Positions 10,915 through 22,200 of a DNA stretch of 64,000 bases are shown one piece after another; position 1 is the first letter of the stretch; the number at the start of each line of letters is the position of its first letter. A program made the position numbers and the translations under genes. The notes under the pieces were generated by a model that saw only the letters and a program-made list of their open reading frames with translations, had not been told where the DNA came from and made no database searches. The DNA is from Petrolisthes cinctipes. Lineage: Eukaryota; Arthropoda; Malacostraca; Decapoda; Porcellanidae. The stretch is taken from positions 2,501 through 66,500 of the forward strand of contig JAWQEG010001234.1 in assembly GCA_033782935.1 (NCBI GenBank), read 5' to 3'.

Positions 10915-11198
10915 TCGATGTAGATGGAGTTCAACCTTGAGGGTAAGCTTGGTGTCGACTGGTATGCTGGAAAAATTGGCTGCAAAGAATAAAGTGATGG
11001 GTGATAGTCTCCTTTGGCTGGCTGTAGCAGAGAGAACACTAATCTCGGCGCCTGTGTCTACTTAGAAAAACTTATGGTTGAGTGTATCTCAGATGTGGAT
11101 GAGTGTAAATTTCTGTTTGCAGGCACTATGGACCACTAGTGACTGCTGGTGTCGTTTCCCGAATTAAATGAACAGAGTTGCTGGCAATGGTGTGCATT

Positions 11199-11955
11199 TT
11201 AACCAAAACGATTATGATTGAAGCACTTACCGTTAGTGGTGGAGTTGGTGGAGTTGTTGGAGTTGTTGCGGGAGTCTCTGCTGCAGAACCTGTGGCGTCG
11301 TGGAGTTGGAGAACGGGCACGAGACTGTTGTTGTACTTGAATTGTCATCTCACTTACTTGTAGTTCCAGGCTGGAGATGAGGTCCTTGAGTTGGGTGATT
11401 TTGTTTGATGAGGTGATGTGGCAGATGGTGGTGTCATTTAGGATGGTGTGCATGAACTCATCTGCAAGCAGGGCGAGGTCTTCCTAGGGTAACTTGCCTT
11501 TAACTGTGATGAGGTTGCGTTGGATGGTATGCGGGAGGAGCTGGTAGAAGAGGTGGGTGAGGATGGTGGTGTCGAAGGACTGCTGGTGGGTACTGATGAG
11601 TTTCTTCATCCGTCGGAGGAGGTCGGTAGGCTTTTCATTTCCTAGCTCTTCCTTGAAGAGAAGTTCCAGGAGTCGTGTAGAGAGAGAAGCTTCAAGACGT
11701 GTGGTGATGGTCTTAGTAGGGAGTGTCAATGGTGCAGGCGGCTGTGACAGAATCAAAGAGTTGGGCGAGGACTTCAGGTGGCAGGAGGGTGGTGACGGCA
11801 CTGAACTTCTTAAGACTGGAGGTGATGCGTTGTGCTCTGAAGTTTACTTCAAGAATGGTGAACCATAGGGTAGGGTTGTGAGAAGAGGTAGATGGGAGCA
11901 TGGAAGTTAGAGATGGTGGGAGTGGTGTCAGAGATGTCTTGAGGTTCAGACATGG
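11199..11955 (-). pseudogene. gag: Gypsy A2 gag (fragmented)
   Basis: Gag pieces occur in 11901-11713 (LWFTILEVNFRAQRITSS), 11801-11484 (LFKEELGNEKPTDLLRRM) and 11453-11199, which ends in CFNHNRFG. Premature stops, including one after KGKLP near 11485, separate them. Confidence 0.78.
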
Positions 11956-12435
11956 TTAATGTAGAAAACGGCAGCCACAGATGGGGTTAGAAGAGATAGG
12001 CTGCAACGGGTGAGGTTGGGAGGGAAAGGCGGCTGCGTGTAAGGTAGGTAGGGTTAGGAATGTAGGGAGCGGACAGCGTCGGGTAAGGTGAGTAGTGGAG
12101 GAAGAAACAGGCAGCTTCAGGTAAGGTGAGTAGTGGAGGAAGAAGTAGGTATGCTAAGTTAGCAGTGAGAGAGAGAGAGACGGCGGCGGCAGGTAGGCTG
12201 GATGCGGCGACAGGCAGGCTGGAGGCGGTGGTGGCAGGCTGGAGGCAGCGGCAGGCAGGCTGGGTAGAATTGCTGAGGGGAAGGAGGAATGTTGTGGCGG
12301 CAGGCAGAGATGCAGTGGAAGTGAGAAGTAGCACAGGAGAGGAGACAACTGAAGCGAGTTGTCCAAAAAATAACTAGTGAGCCAGTTGTTGCGGGCTGCT
12401 AGTCAGGAGATGTGTCACTCAGGAGGTCACCAAAA

Positions 12436-12662
12436 TGTTGCGTGTGCAACTAAAGTTGTCTCTTAGTATCCTGTGCAAGAACTGTGAGATGTTTGCGGTT
12501 AATTTCTTAGCTGTAATTACTCCGTTAGTTGCTATGGTAGGATGAGTGATAACATTCCTTCAGCAGAGAGCTGTATTTTCTGATTTTAACAATATGCTCA
12601 TGCGAGTAGTACCTGGTACATTTGAGGGGTCACTAATACAAACATGTGGTATGTACACTACA
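12436..12662 (-). repeat. 5' LTR of Gypsy A2
   Basis: TGTTGCG...CACTACA on the plus strand, near-identical to 5117-5345, followed by the same non-LTR flank AAGTAATGAAACAGCACGAG. Confidence 0.85.
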
Positions 12663-13129
12663 AAGTAATGAAACAGCACGAGAAAGGATACAATGGGTAA
12701 ACCAGATTCATGGGGAGCGGCATTACTCGAACTGACGGTGGAGAATATGATGACAAAATGGGTGACAGAAAAAACTAGGTATAGAGGAACAGACGAGCCA
12801 TCAATGCTTCATCTGGTGTTCACTAGGAAGGCGGATGTAATAGGAGAGTTTGCTAGACAAAAGTGATGATGTACACTCGGAATCCAAAATTTGTATCCAG
12901 GTCTTGTTGAAGTTTTGAATCAGTACACATACTAGTGAAACAATGACAACGCTTATCCTGTTTCTTATTTGCTTGAGCTCGCTATATTAATACTCGATCA
13001 GGCTATTCGAAGGAAGCCTGGATACATATTTTGGATTGTGAGCGTTCTTATTGAGTTGGAAATATTAGAGGGAGGTGTAGATGTGAGGGATGAAGCACAT
13101 AGGGAGAATAGGTTGAATTATGGAAGGAC
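12663..13129 (+). pseudogene. Copy of the LINE endonuclease fragment and dispersed repeat
   Basis: Corresponds to 5346-5827 with small deletions (for example about 18 bp lost near 12848). It carries the TRYRGTDEPSMLHLVF remnant in frame pieces and shows that the block was duplicated together with non-LTR flank. Confidence 0.65.
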
Positions 13130-14440
13130 CCAGGTATTCGCCACACCATTACTATGACTGGTCCCCCTGTCTTCGCCAAACCCCGGAGGATGACCCCCTG
13201 AGTGCTTGGAGGCAGCAAAACGTGAGTTCTATGTGATGCTTCAACAAGTGGTAGCAAGATCGTCTGACATCGCTTGGGCCTCACTCCTCCACATGGTCCC
13301 GAAGCAGCATGCAGGTAAATGGAGGTCATGTGGCCACTACAGAGCGTTGAACAGGTATCCTATGCCGCACGTCCTGGACTTCCACTCCAAGCTCTAACGA
13401 TGTGCAGTATTCTTCAAGATAGACCTCTTCTGAGCATTCCACCAAATTCCTGTTGCGGAGAACGACATCAAGAAGATAGTGATTACCACTCCCCTCGGCC
13501 TGTTCGAGTTCCCTTCCATGAACTTTGAACTATGCAACGCCGTCCGTACGTTCCAACGGTTCATGGATAAGGTGCTGCGGGGTCTGGACTTGACTGTCGT
13601 TTCCATTGAAGACATCCTAGTGGCATCCGACACTCACACGCAACACCAACAGCACCTGAGGGAACTCTTCGATAGACTCCAACAATACGGCCTGAAGGTA
13701 CGTCCTTCCAAATGCCTCTTGGGAGCTGATAAATTGGACTTCCTCGACTACCGTATCACACCCTACGGCATCACCCCTCTTCCGCAGAAGGTAGAGGCTG
13801 TCAGAGAATTCCTAATACCTACTACCGCCAGGAAACTTCGGGAGTTCTTAGGGATGATGAATTACTACCATCGCTATATTCCCCACTCCGCCTCTGCTCT
13901 CGCACCACTCCACGACCTTCTGAAGCGGTTGATAAAAAAACTCTCAAAAGAAATTAGTATGGCCCACAGCAGCTGAGGAAGCATTCACCACCATCAAGAA
14001 GAAGCTGGCAGACACCACCCTACTCCTCACGCACTGACATCCATTTACACGGACGCCTCCAGCGACACCATTGGTGCTGTCCTACAGCAGGAATTGTACA
14101 GGGTACTTAAACCCACCGCCTTCTTCAGTAAGCGCCTGGAGCCACCACAGCGTAAGTACAGCACTTTTGACAGAGAGCTGGTGGCCATGCACGACGCTGT
14201 CAAACATTTATGCCACTTCCTGGAAGGTAGAAGTTTCCACATCCGCATCGACCACAAGCCTCTCTCTACGGCAATGCAACAGCTGGTCACCAACTGGTCT
14301 CCTAGGGTGACACTCCACCTGGCATTTGTGTCTGAATTTGCGACCGATATAAAACACGTTAAGGACGAGGACAATGCTGTGGCCGACACCAATACAAGAG
14401 CACCCCCAGCGCAACCTAGCATTGCCACCATTCAACAGAT
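13130..14440 (+). pseudogene. pol: Gypsy B reverse transcriptase and RNase H
   Basis: Starting from GPPVFAKPRR (13160-13190) the frames read AAKREFYVMLQQ, SDIAWASLLHMVPKQ, HYRALNRYPMPHV, then FQRFMDKVLRGLDL, and the active-site region SIEDILVASDTHTQ, where the YVDD box has changed to SIED. The thumb follows (LREFLGMMNYYHRYIPHSAS). RNase H is in 14040-14430 with IYTDASSDTIGAVLQQ, TAFFSKRLEPPQRKYSTFDR, ELVAMHDAVKHL and IRIDHKPL. Several frameshifts and stops are present, so the copy is dead. Confidence 0.85.
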
Positions 14441-14884
14441 GCCACTCCTGGACTTTCCAGCGATCGCAGCAGCCCAAGAGATAGACCCCCACCTTCACAA
14501 CCTTCTCACTGGTGACACGGGACACCGCGTAGAATATCTAACCACCCCAGACACGGTTACCAAGTTGTGATGTGACACATCCTACGGCACGCCATGCCCA
14601 TATATCCCTACGCAGTTCAGGGCCAATGTATTTAACCACTATCACTCTCTCAACCACCCAGGTGTCGCAGGTACTCTCCGTCTTGTCAGCCGCCGTGCAG
14701 TCTGGCCAGGTATGAGGAAGCAGGTGAAGGAGTGGGTCACCTCTGGCATACATTGCCAATGCGCCAAGATAGGACACCACACCTGACCCCCACTTCATGA
14801 GTTCTCTGTGCTTACCAGCAGGTTCCACGCTGTACACGTGGACATCGTGGGTCCCATGCCAAGGGTTGCCAGTTTGGTCTACAA
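14441..14884 (+). pseudogene. pol: Gypsy B integrase, N-terminal part
   Basis: The zinc-binding module is readable: HYHSLNHPGVAGTLRLVSRR, AVWPGMRKQVKEW and CQCAKIG. The catalytic core begins FHAVHVDIVGPMP and is cut at about 14884 before the second aspartate. The remainder of the core is absent from the window; pol resumes only with its extreme C-terminus at about 18355. Confidence 0.78.
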
Positions 14885-15032
14885 GTAACGGATTGGGCTA
14901 CATTTAATTTCCTGTGGGCTCTTTATTACATCATTGGGCTACTTCTATCCTATAATAATAATAATAATAATAATAATTATTATTATTATTATTATTATTA
15001 TTATTGTTATTATTATTATTATTATTATATTT

Positions 15033-15070
<38 letters not shown>

Positions 15071-15136
15071 ATTATTATTATTATTATTATTATAATTATT
15101 ATAATGTGGTTCAACTAGGCATGTAATAATGGCAAC
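14885..15136. repeat. Spacer with (AAT/ATT)n microsatellite
   Basis: Unassigned sequence with three GGGCTNC words, then a trinucleotide tract at about 14956-15105 that switches from AAT to ATT phase. No coding signal. Confidence 0.8.
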
Positions 15137-15519
15137 CAGTGTTGCCATTCTGGCAAATTTCCGGCTATAACTGGAGAATTTGAACCCTCATCCAGTGGAA
15201 AATTTGGTGTCAGGCGGCTAGCAGGAATTTTAGTGGATTTTAAAATATTTTAGTGGATTTCTGGCGGATTTAACTTTGAATATGTTTTTAATAAAAAGGT
15301 TTTAAATTTTAGAATTTAGCATGTGAAATTTCATTTCTGTACTTTGAATGTTGCATTTTATTTTGCTAGATTACGGTTTAGTGACATGGGTAGATTACCA
15401 CGTCGGATTCAGTAGTGTTTAGTACTGTAACTTTACAAATTACAGTACTCTACACCGGCGGCCAGCGGCAAGGTCACGTTACTCACTTGTGTTTAATGGA
15501 GGACTCCCTACATCAGTCT

Positions 15520-16160
15520 CCTTCAACCCCTGTCCCTTCCCCTTCACATCCTTCAACCCCTGTCCCTTCCCCTTCACACCCTTCACCCCCTGCCCCTTCC
15601 CCTTCACACCCTTCATCCCCTGTCCCTTCCCCTTCACACCCTTCATCCCCTGCCCCTTCCCCTTCACACCCTTCATCCCATGTCCCTTCCCCTTCACACC
15701 CTTCAACCCCTGTCCCTTCCCCTTCACACCCTTCATCCCCTGCCCCTTCCCCTTCACACCCTTCATCCCCTGCCCCTTCCCCTTCACACCCTTCATCCCC
15801 TGCCCCTTTCCCTTCACACCCTTCATCCTTTGCCCCTTCTCCTTTACACCCTTCAACCCCTGTCCCTTCCCCTTCACACCCTTCATCCCCTGCCCCTTCC
15901 CCTTCACACCCTTCATCCCTTGTCCCTTCCCCTTCACACTCTTCATCCCCTACCCCTTCCCCCATCACACCATCCCCTGTCCCTTCTCCTTTACACCCTT
16001 CAACCCCTGTCCCTTCCCCTTCACACTCTTCATCCCCTGTCTCTTCCCCAGGTTCTCCACTGCCTCCACACCTTTCTTCCCCTTTATCCCCTGTCCCTTC
16101 CCCTCTGCCTCCACATCACCTTTCATCCCCTGTCCCTTCCCCTCTGCCTCCACATCCTTC
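15520..16160. repeat. 30-bp minisatellite in the hAT-like leader
   Basis: About 17 regular units of CTTCATCCCCTGYCCCTTCC plus CCTTCACACC run from 15520 to about 16040, then degenerate with inserted CCTCTGCCTCCACA variants. Because 30 is divisible by three, all plus frames and two minus frames stay open, which explains the long Pro/Ser-rich frames. Confidence 0.9.
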
Positions 16161-16648
16161 ATCCCCTGTTGCTATCTTCGGTCCTTCACATCCTCCTACA
16201 TCCCCCGCTGCTCTTGGGCCCTCACAGAAACTTTTAGATTTTATTGCATCCCTTCCTCCACAATCACCCGATTCGACTGTGATATTAGCACCATCCCTCT
16301 TCACTTCAGTTCCTTCAGTGATAGGACACCATCTCTGCCTCCTACACCTCGACGCTCCCCAAGGACCCCTACACTGCCGCCGCTAGTTGAAGAATAGTGG
16401 TATGTTACAACGTAAGTTTCACAGTTTTTAGGGGTGGTAAGTGGTACCCACAGCGGGGTTAATTTTGGATGCGTCATTATCGAAATTAAGTAATGCCTCA
16501 CAGCGGGCTCACGCATTCTGTTCCCGTCCGTCCATACTACGCACCATTCCGTTCTGGACCTGTCCACTGTCACCTCGTTCAGTTTTGAATATCAGCTCAT
16601 TCAGCCACTGTTACTTCTTACGTTTTATTAACTCTTTGTATTTACATA

Positions 16649-18355
16649 ATGGGGAAATGGTCCAAATACACCAAGGCATTTCAGAGATCTTGGCTGAAAG
16701 ATCCATTGTTTGAAAAATGGATTGATGAAGTGAAAACTGACAAAACAAAAGCAAAGTGTAAAGTGTGCACGAGTGAAATTAGAGCTCATAGAAGTGACTT
16801 AAAGAAACACGGAGAATCCGAGAAACATAAACAGAACATGTCAAAGATATGCCCTAAACAAACTAGCCTGAAAACTGTCTTTTCGAAAGAGGACAAACTT
16901 ACAAAGCTAGAACTACAGCTTTCAGTGTATGTTGCTTGTCACTCCTCCATTAATGCCATTGATCATTTATGTGACATTTTGAAGAAAGATGCGCCATCCA
17001 CTTCAAGTACTGATGAGATTCGTTTACACAGAACCAAATGTACGGCGTTAATAAAGAAAGTGGTATCACCTGCCCTACTAAAGAACTTGTCTCTGATATG
17101 AAGGATACACCGTTTTCTCTGATTATAGATGAATCTACGGACATAGCCTGTGTAAAGCATTTGTGTGTGTGTGTGTGTGTGTGTGTGCGATTTTACAATG
17201 GCAGACGCAACAAGATAATTTCTCAGTTTGTTGGACTCATACCAGTTACGAGCACCACAGCAGAGGCTATGTATCATCACCTTAAAGATTACTTTCGGGA
17301 AATTGGGGTTGATATAAGTCAGTGTTTTGCACTAGGTACTGATGGAGCTTCAAACCTGTGTGGGTGTCACAAGTCAGTGTATATGCTTATGAAAAAAGAC
17401 ATACCAAATTTCATTCTCGTGAATTGTACCTGTCATTCTCTTCACCTGGCATGCTCCCACGCATCAGACGAATTGCCATCAAGTATTGACTATATGCTGA
17501 GGGAAACTTATAGTTGGTTTCAGAGATCTGCTTTGAGAAGAGAAGCTTATTTGGAAATCTATAAGCTCATTAATGATGGAAAGGAACCTCTACAATTGGT
17601 ACCTTTGTCCGGTACACGTTGGCTTGCAAGAAGCAACAGTGTTAAACAAGTACTTTATCATTGGGACTCTCTAAAAACTCACTTCCAGATTGCTGCTTCA
17701 TCATGTGCCATGTATGCATCTAGACAGCTCCACTCTATGTACTTTGATCATGCAAATGAGCTTTATATGACTTTTTTGAGACACATCCTAAATTATTTTG
17801 CAAACAAATGAATTTGCTATTTCAAATGGAAGAAGCTGATCATTGTAGCCTAGTGAATGAACTTGAAAGTTTTGCCCTTGTAATGCTCAGAAGAATCTTG
17901 TATTCTGACAGTGTGAAACTTGATACTGACATGAGTTTCACATCAATATATCTTCCTTTTGATAAAGTTGATTTTGGTCATGAATTTTGTTCTCTTTTGG
18001 CCAAGAAGAGAAAGGATAATTTGATTACGGAGGAAGATTTGCTTAAAATCAAGAGCAGATGCCACAAATTTCACATCAGGGCTTGCAAGGAACTTCTTGC
18101 TCGCATACCAGAAAATGTTGGAACATTAAGGAAGGTAAAGAACCTGTTACCATCTGTTTGTCTAAGCCGCACACGACCACAGTTCTCTGAGCTACCACTT
18201 GAGCTGGCTGATCAGTTAAAGATAGCTGATATTGCGAGCCAGTGGTGGAAGATCTTGAGCCTTGACTGGAAGAATATTTGTAACGGTAATGTACCAACAG
18301 TCGGAACTGCATTTTGGACAAAAACAATGTCAGTAACAAATGCTGGAGAAGTCGT
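16649..18355 (+). pseudogene. hAT-like transposase (frameshifted, truncated)
   Basis: The start MGKWSKYTKAFQ is followed by a BED/TTF-type zinc finger (CKVCTSEI ... KKHGESEKHKQ). The catalytic RNase H-like fold shows FSLIIDESTDI (first acidic residue), then LGTDGASNLCG with CTCHSLHLACSHAS (the hAT C-x-C-H region) and LSGTRWLARSNSV. Frame changes occur near 17085 and 17800. A (TG)n run at 17161-17187 is in frame and encodes CVCVCV. The C-terminal hAT dimerisation domain, expected after FWTKTMSVTNAGE, is missing because the copy ends at about 18355. Confidence 0.78.
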
Positions 18356-19125
18356 GTTAAAAGATCCTATACCCAACCTCATCCAACTCCACCCGCCCGC
18401 ACCTTCACGCTCGCATTCACCGACTCATACCTCACCATCGCCTCCTACCCATCCCCCTGCACCTCTACCCTTATTCCGCTCCCCTTCTCCAACCCAATCT
18501 GCACAGGTTCCTATCCAACCACCCTCCCCTTCTCCTACCCAATCCACACCCATTCCTATCCAACCACCCTCACCCACTTGCTCACCTTCTCCCAACCTCA
18601 CTCAACCTAACCCCATTCCTATACCTCCTGATTCTAATCCTGATGCTCCCCTGACTCCAGTAATTCCTTTAGTACTCCCACAGGACCCTCCACCTGACAC
18701 ACAGCTCATGCCGGCCACGCCTCCATGACCCGTTACTCCGGTACTATACATCCTCAACTGCAGCAACGTCCTCTCACACCGCTCTCCCCGCGGGAGCAGT
18801 TAGAGCAACACGAGCTGCCCCTGATCCCTGAGGGATGCATGTTTTGTTCGGGGAGAACGGTCAAGCGACCCGCCAAATACCTCACACACTCTACCACACA
18901 GACCCACACCCACTCCTTATGCATCCAGACACATGCATCCCCTATTATTAACACACACACTTGCCTTTCCCCCCTGCACACTCCACACCATACCCGTACA
19001 CTTCTATACTACACTGGATATATTCTTTTATTTATTTATTATTATAATTGTATGTATGTATATGTAACAATCTTTGTTAATTGTATTGATATGTATTCCA
19101 TACCGCCTTTCTTTCCTAAAACATT
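18356..19125 (+). pseudogene. pol: Gypsy B pol C-terminus and 3' untranslated zone
   Basis: A Pro/Ser/Thr-rich tail (18360-18725) is followed by LREQLEQHELPLIPE-like sequence and CSGRTVKRPAKYLTHS at about 18840-18890. Ending pol with an RxxRPPARYL-like motif is usual for arthropod Gypsy elements. The rest is A/C-rich untranslated sequence. Confidence 0.65.
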
Positions 19126-19141
19126 ATGGGGGAGGGGGTAC
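19126..19141 (+). promoter_or_regulatory. Polypurine tract of Gypsy B
   Basis: ATGGGGGAGGGGGTAC lies directly before TGTAGCGACATC, the LTR start. Confidence 0.8.
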
Positions 19142-19245
19142 TGTAGCGACATCAAGCACCTTTATGTATCTTCCATCTCACCTGTCCTCGGGGCACATCT
19201 TCTGCCTCACTTGTTTTACCTGAGCGACGTGAGCAGCCAACCCTG
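19142..19245 (+). repeat. 3' LTR of Gypsy B, truncated
   Basis: Matches 6278-6380 with a small extra segment (GCGACGTGAGCA). It ends in CCAACCCTG at the Harbinger dimer. The missing LTR remainder does not resume after 28314. Confidence 0.85.
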
Positions 19246-22200
19246 GGGCCGGATCCAAGAAACTTAACAACGTCGGTAACTCGAGTTAGCGACGTCGGCC
19301 ACTACCGACGCGATCCAAGAAGCAAAATGATGACGTCACGGGCTCGTTAGCGACGTCGTTAATAACAACACCTCGGGAGGTGTAGTAAAAGCTGGTAGAA
19401 GTTAACGACGTGCACCATATGGGCTCAGATATCATCATATTTAGTGAATATTTCTCATTGATTACAGTGGAAATTGATATCAATATATATTTAAAGACGG
19501 CAAGATGTAAACAAAGTGCCGTTAAACACGCAAAAAGCATGCTAGACAACATTTCAAGTACTGCATGTACTGTACATCGGTGACTGGTCTCACACTGCCA
19601 GTCAGCGGACTGAGGCTACTTCACCATGGACTACGTGTTGGCTGACATGGCAGCAAGGGCTCTAAGGAGAGAGAGGTGCTTTCGAGACCGTTTGGACCCT
19701 CTAGCTCTCAATGACAACGAGCTGATAAGGCACTACCACTTTCCTCGGCATGAGCGGACGCAGCTCATTGATCGATGAGTTCTCACCCCTGCTGAGGAGA
19801 AGAACAAAGCGAGGAAATCCCATACCACCACATACCCAGCTATTGATTGCCTTGAGAGTGTATGCCAGTGGCTCCTTTCACCAGGTTAATTGGAGACACA
19901 AGAGGTGAGTAAAATATAATTCGTATTATTTTCTTTTCTGTTTAGTTTTAAAAGTTAGGCTAGTGGTTACTCCTCCCTAATTTACTGTAGCCTATCTATA
20001 GATATCTTCTCAATGTATTATCCTCAGATTTCCTTAACATAATTTATGTATATATCAAATCAAGTAAAAAATATTAATATATATATATACTGTACTGTAT
20101 ATGAAATATATACCTTAATTAAGTATAACCAATAAAATATTTTTTTTTATTCTAAATACTGTATTTCAATTTGTCCATTATACTAAGATTTATTTAGACT
20201 TGATGCTCAAAGATGCATTGTTTGTGTCATACCTTTTCAAGGATAAAGAATATCAGCAATTTACATAAGCAAGTACCATATAAGATAAGCATATCATATC
20301 ATAACAAAGGTCTTGAAACACATGAGAAAAATTGGTTGAATACAAAATGGCTCTATTGTACTTTGTAACCTGTTTTCATTATTGCTTATCGTGTCATTAA
20401 TAACTGTAAGCATGATGCAGTATGTTTTCTGATACAGTTTGTACTAATAGTGGCCAAAGTAACAGGAGCTGTATATATACAGTGCTGTATCATACTGTAC
20501 TTTTAGCATAAATAAAATCTTTTGTGAACAATGTTTGGACTGCATAAACAACCCACTATAATATTTAAATTTTTTCACTACACTATTATAATTAAATATT
20601 GTACATAGTTTTCTAGGCAGCATAGAGTTGCAGTCAAGTAATTTTAACACAAATTGTATTATTACAGTTTAAAAACCTAGCCAAACAATACTATAATATT
20701 TTTTCTCATGCAACAAATATACATATTGAATAAATAACGATTATTTCAGGTCCAACACAAACAAGGATCAGCAGAATATTCACCAGAATAACAAACATCA
20801 TGAGTACCAAGGCTGCTGAGGAAATTAATATGCCATCAACACCACAACAGTTGTAAACATCAGCCCAAGCCTTCAGCACGGTCACCAACTTCCCACCAGT
20901 AATTGAAGCTATAGATGGTAAGCTTCATAGTTTTATTGATGAAATCCATAATGCTAGTTGTTTTCCTTGTTGTTACAACCCAGTCATATTCATAATAAAT
21001 TATTACAGTCTCCCCCCACTAACATTGTTGTGATTCTTGGCTCTACAACATACAAGGTGTAAGAGAGGTAACAGTTTTTTACTCTCAATATTAACTTCAA
21101 CCTTGCCTTGTGTACTTTCCTCTTGAGGAATTATATTGGTTTGGCTTATATAATACTGTACCTGTATACAGTCCTGTATATACTATGTCATTCCTTTGTT
21201 TAGAGTATGAGGTAGACAGATAAAATTGATCCTATTGTTACACAATATATTAATGTTTATGCTATGTATGCAGGTACACACGTTGCCATCAAGGCTCCAA
21301 GTATTGATGAGGCCATGTACTGTACGTCAATAGAAAAAGATTAAATTAACTAAACTTTCAAGTTATTTGTGATGGAAATGGCTTGATCATCAATTATTCT
21401 GCCAGATTTCCAGGTACTGTACTGTATTTCATGTACCTAGATTTAAATAATGTGTGTAAATAAGAAATTTTGTGTAAGATACTGTTTAGTATATGGTCTA
21501 TTTTATTGCATACCCTTGTATATGAAAAATTTCCCAAAACCTGCATGGTTATATCTCTTTAAAAATCAAGTTTGATATAAAAAGTCTTCCCATTTACACT
21601 AGGGTTGCCAAGTGTATTAAATCATTATATATATGTGAGGGCTTCTTGGCATAACATTTGAAGTAGAACCACATGCTTTAATACATGTGTCACTTTGCAG
21701 GATCCACTCATGATGCTTACATTTGAAGGAACAGCAACTTGAGGCAACACTTTAGTAGAGGCACTTTGGGGACTACTTACTCCTAGGTTGGTATCAGGAG
21801 ATGTTTTAACAAGTTTACAGTTCTAAGGCTGTATGATATACATATTCCTCCCAGATGAGTTTATGTATGGTTATATATGTATGTACAGTATGTATAAATA
21901 GTTCATCTTTCTGGTAACAATGTCTTGCAGGTGACAGTGGGTACCCATTGGAGCCCTTCCTCATGACCCCAGTCACCAATCCCACAAATGAGGCAGAAGA
22001 ACTCTACTACAGGGCCCTTGTAAGAACAAGGGTCATTGTGGAGCTGACCTTAGGAGTTGTGAATAATTGCTTCAGGTTAGGAAGTGACTTTTTAATATCC
22101 CTTTGTTTTCAACAAATCACAAGCAAACTCTGTATATAGTTATAAATTGCTCCCTCTCCAAACCTCAATTTTAATTTCATATGTTGAGTGCCATAAGAGT

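Larger units (their letters stand above)
9387..12662 (-). mobile_element. Gypsy A2: truncated second copy of A1
   Basis: This minus-strand copy carries an LTR (12436-12662), gag, protease, RT and RNase H but stops in the RNase H/integrase junction. It lacks integrase and the second LTR because the duplicated block ends there. It interrupts Gypsy B pol. Confidence 0.88.
9387..13129. repeat. Duplicated block, copy 2, inside Gypsy B
   Basis: Homologous to 2059-5827 in the same orientation. At the left edge both copies share AGGGYGGGGTTCGCTGGG; at the right edge homology ends in TGGAAGGAC. B protease lies immediately left and B RT immediately right. Confidence 0.85.
15137..18355 (+). mobile_element. 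hAT-like DNA transposon, 3'-truncated
   Basis: The left end CAGTGTTGCCATTCTGGC fits a hAT-type terminal inverted repeat (CAGTGTTGCCA). It is followed by a long leader with a 30-bp minisatellite and a transposase gene. No matching right terminus is present: the sequence returns to Gypsy B pol at about 18355. The element is therefore truncated and immobile. Confidence 0.7.
6278..19245 (+). mobile_element. Ty3/Gypsy element B, nested and broken
   Basis: The 5' LTR is at 6278-6660, followed by primer-binding site, gag, protease, RT, RNase H, part of integrase, the pol C-terminus, a polypurine tract (19126-19141) and the start of the 3' LTR (19142-19245). The body is interrupted by the A2 block (9387-13129) and by a hAT-like transposon with flanking repeat (about 14885-18355). 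Some B sequence was lost at each junction: the protease-RT spacer and most of the integrase core are missing. The 3' LTR is cut by the Harbinger dimer. Confidence 0.85.

Noticed and set aside
15415..16397. Long Pro/Ser-rich frames (up to 323 codons on plus and 155 on minus)
   Set aside because: They are produced by a 30-bp tandem repeat whose length is divisible by three; all three plus frames are open and no domain is present.
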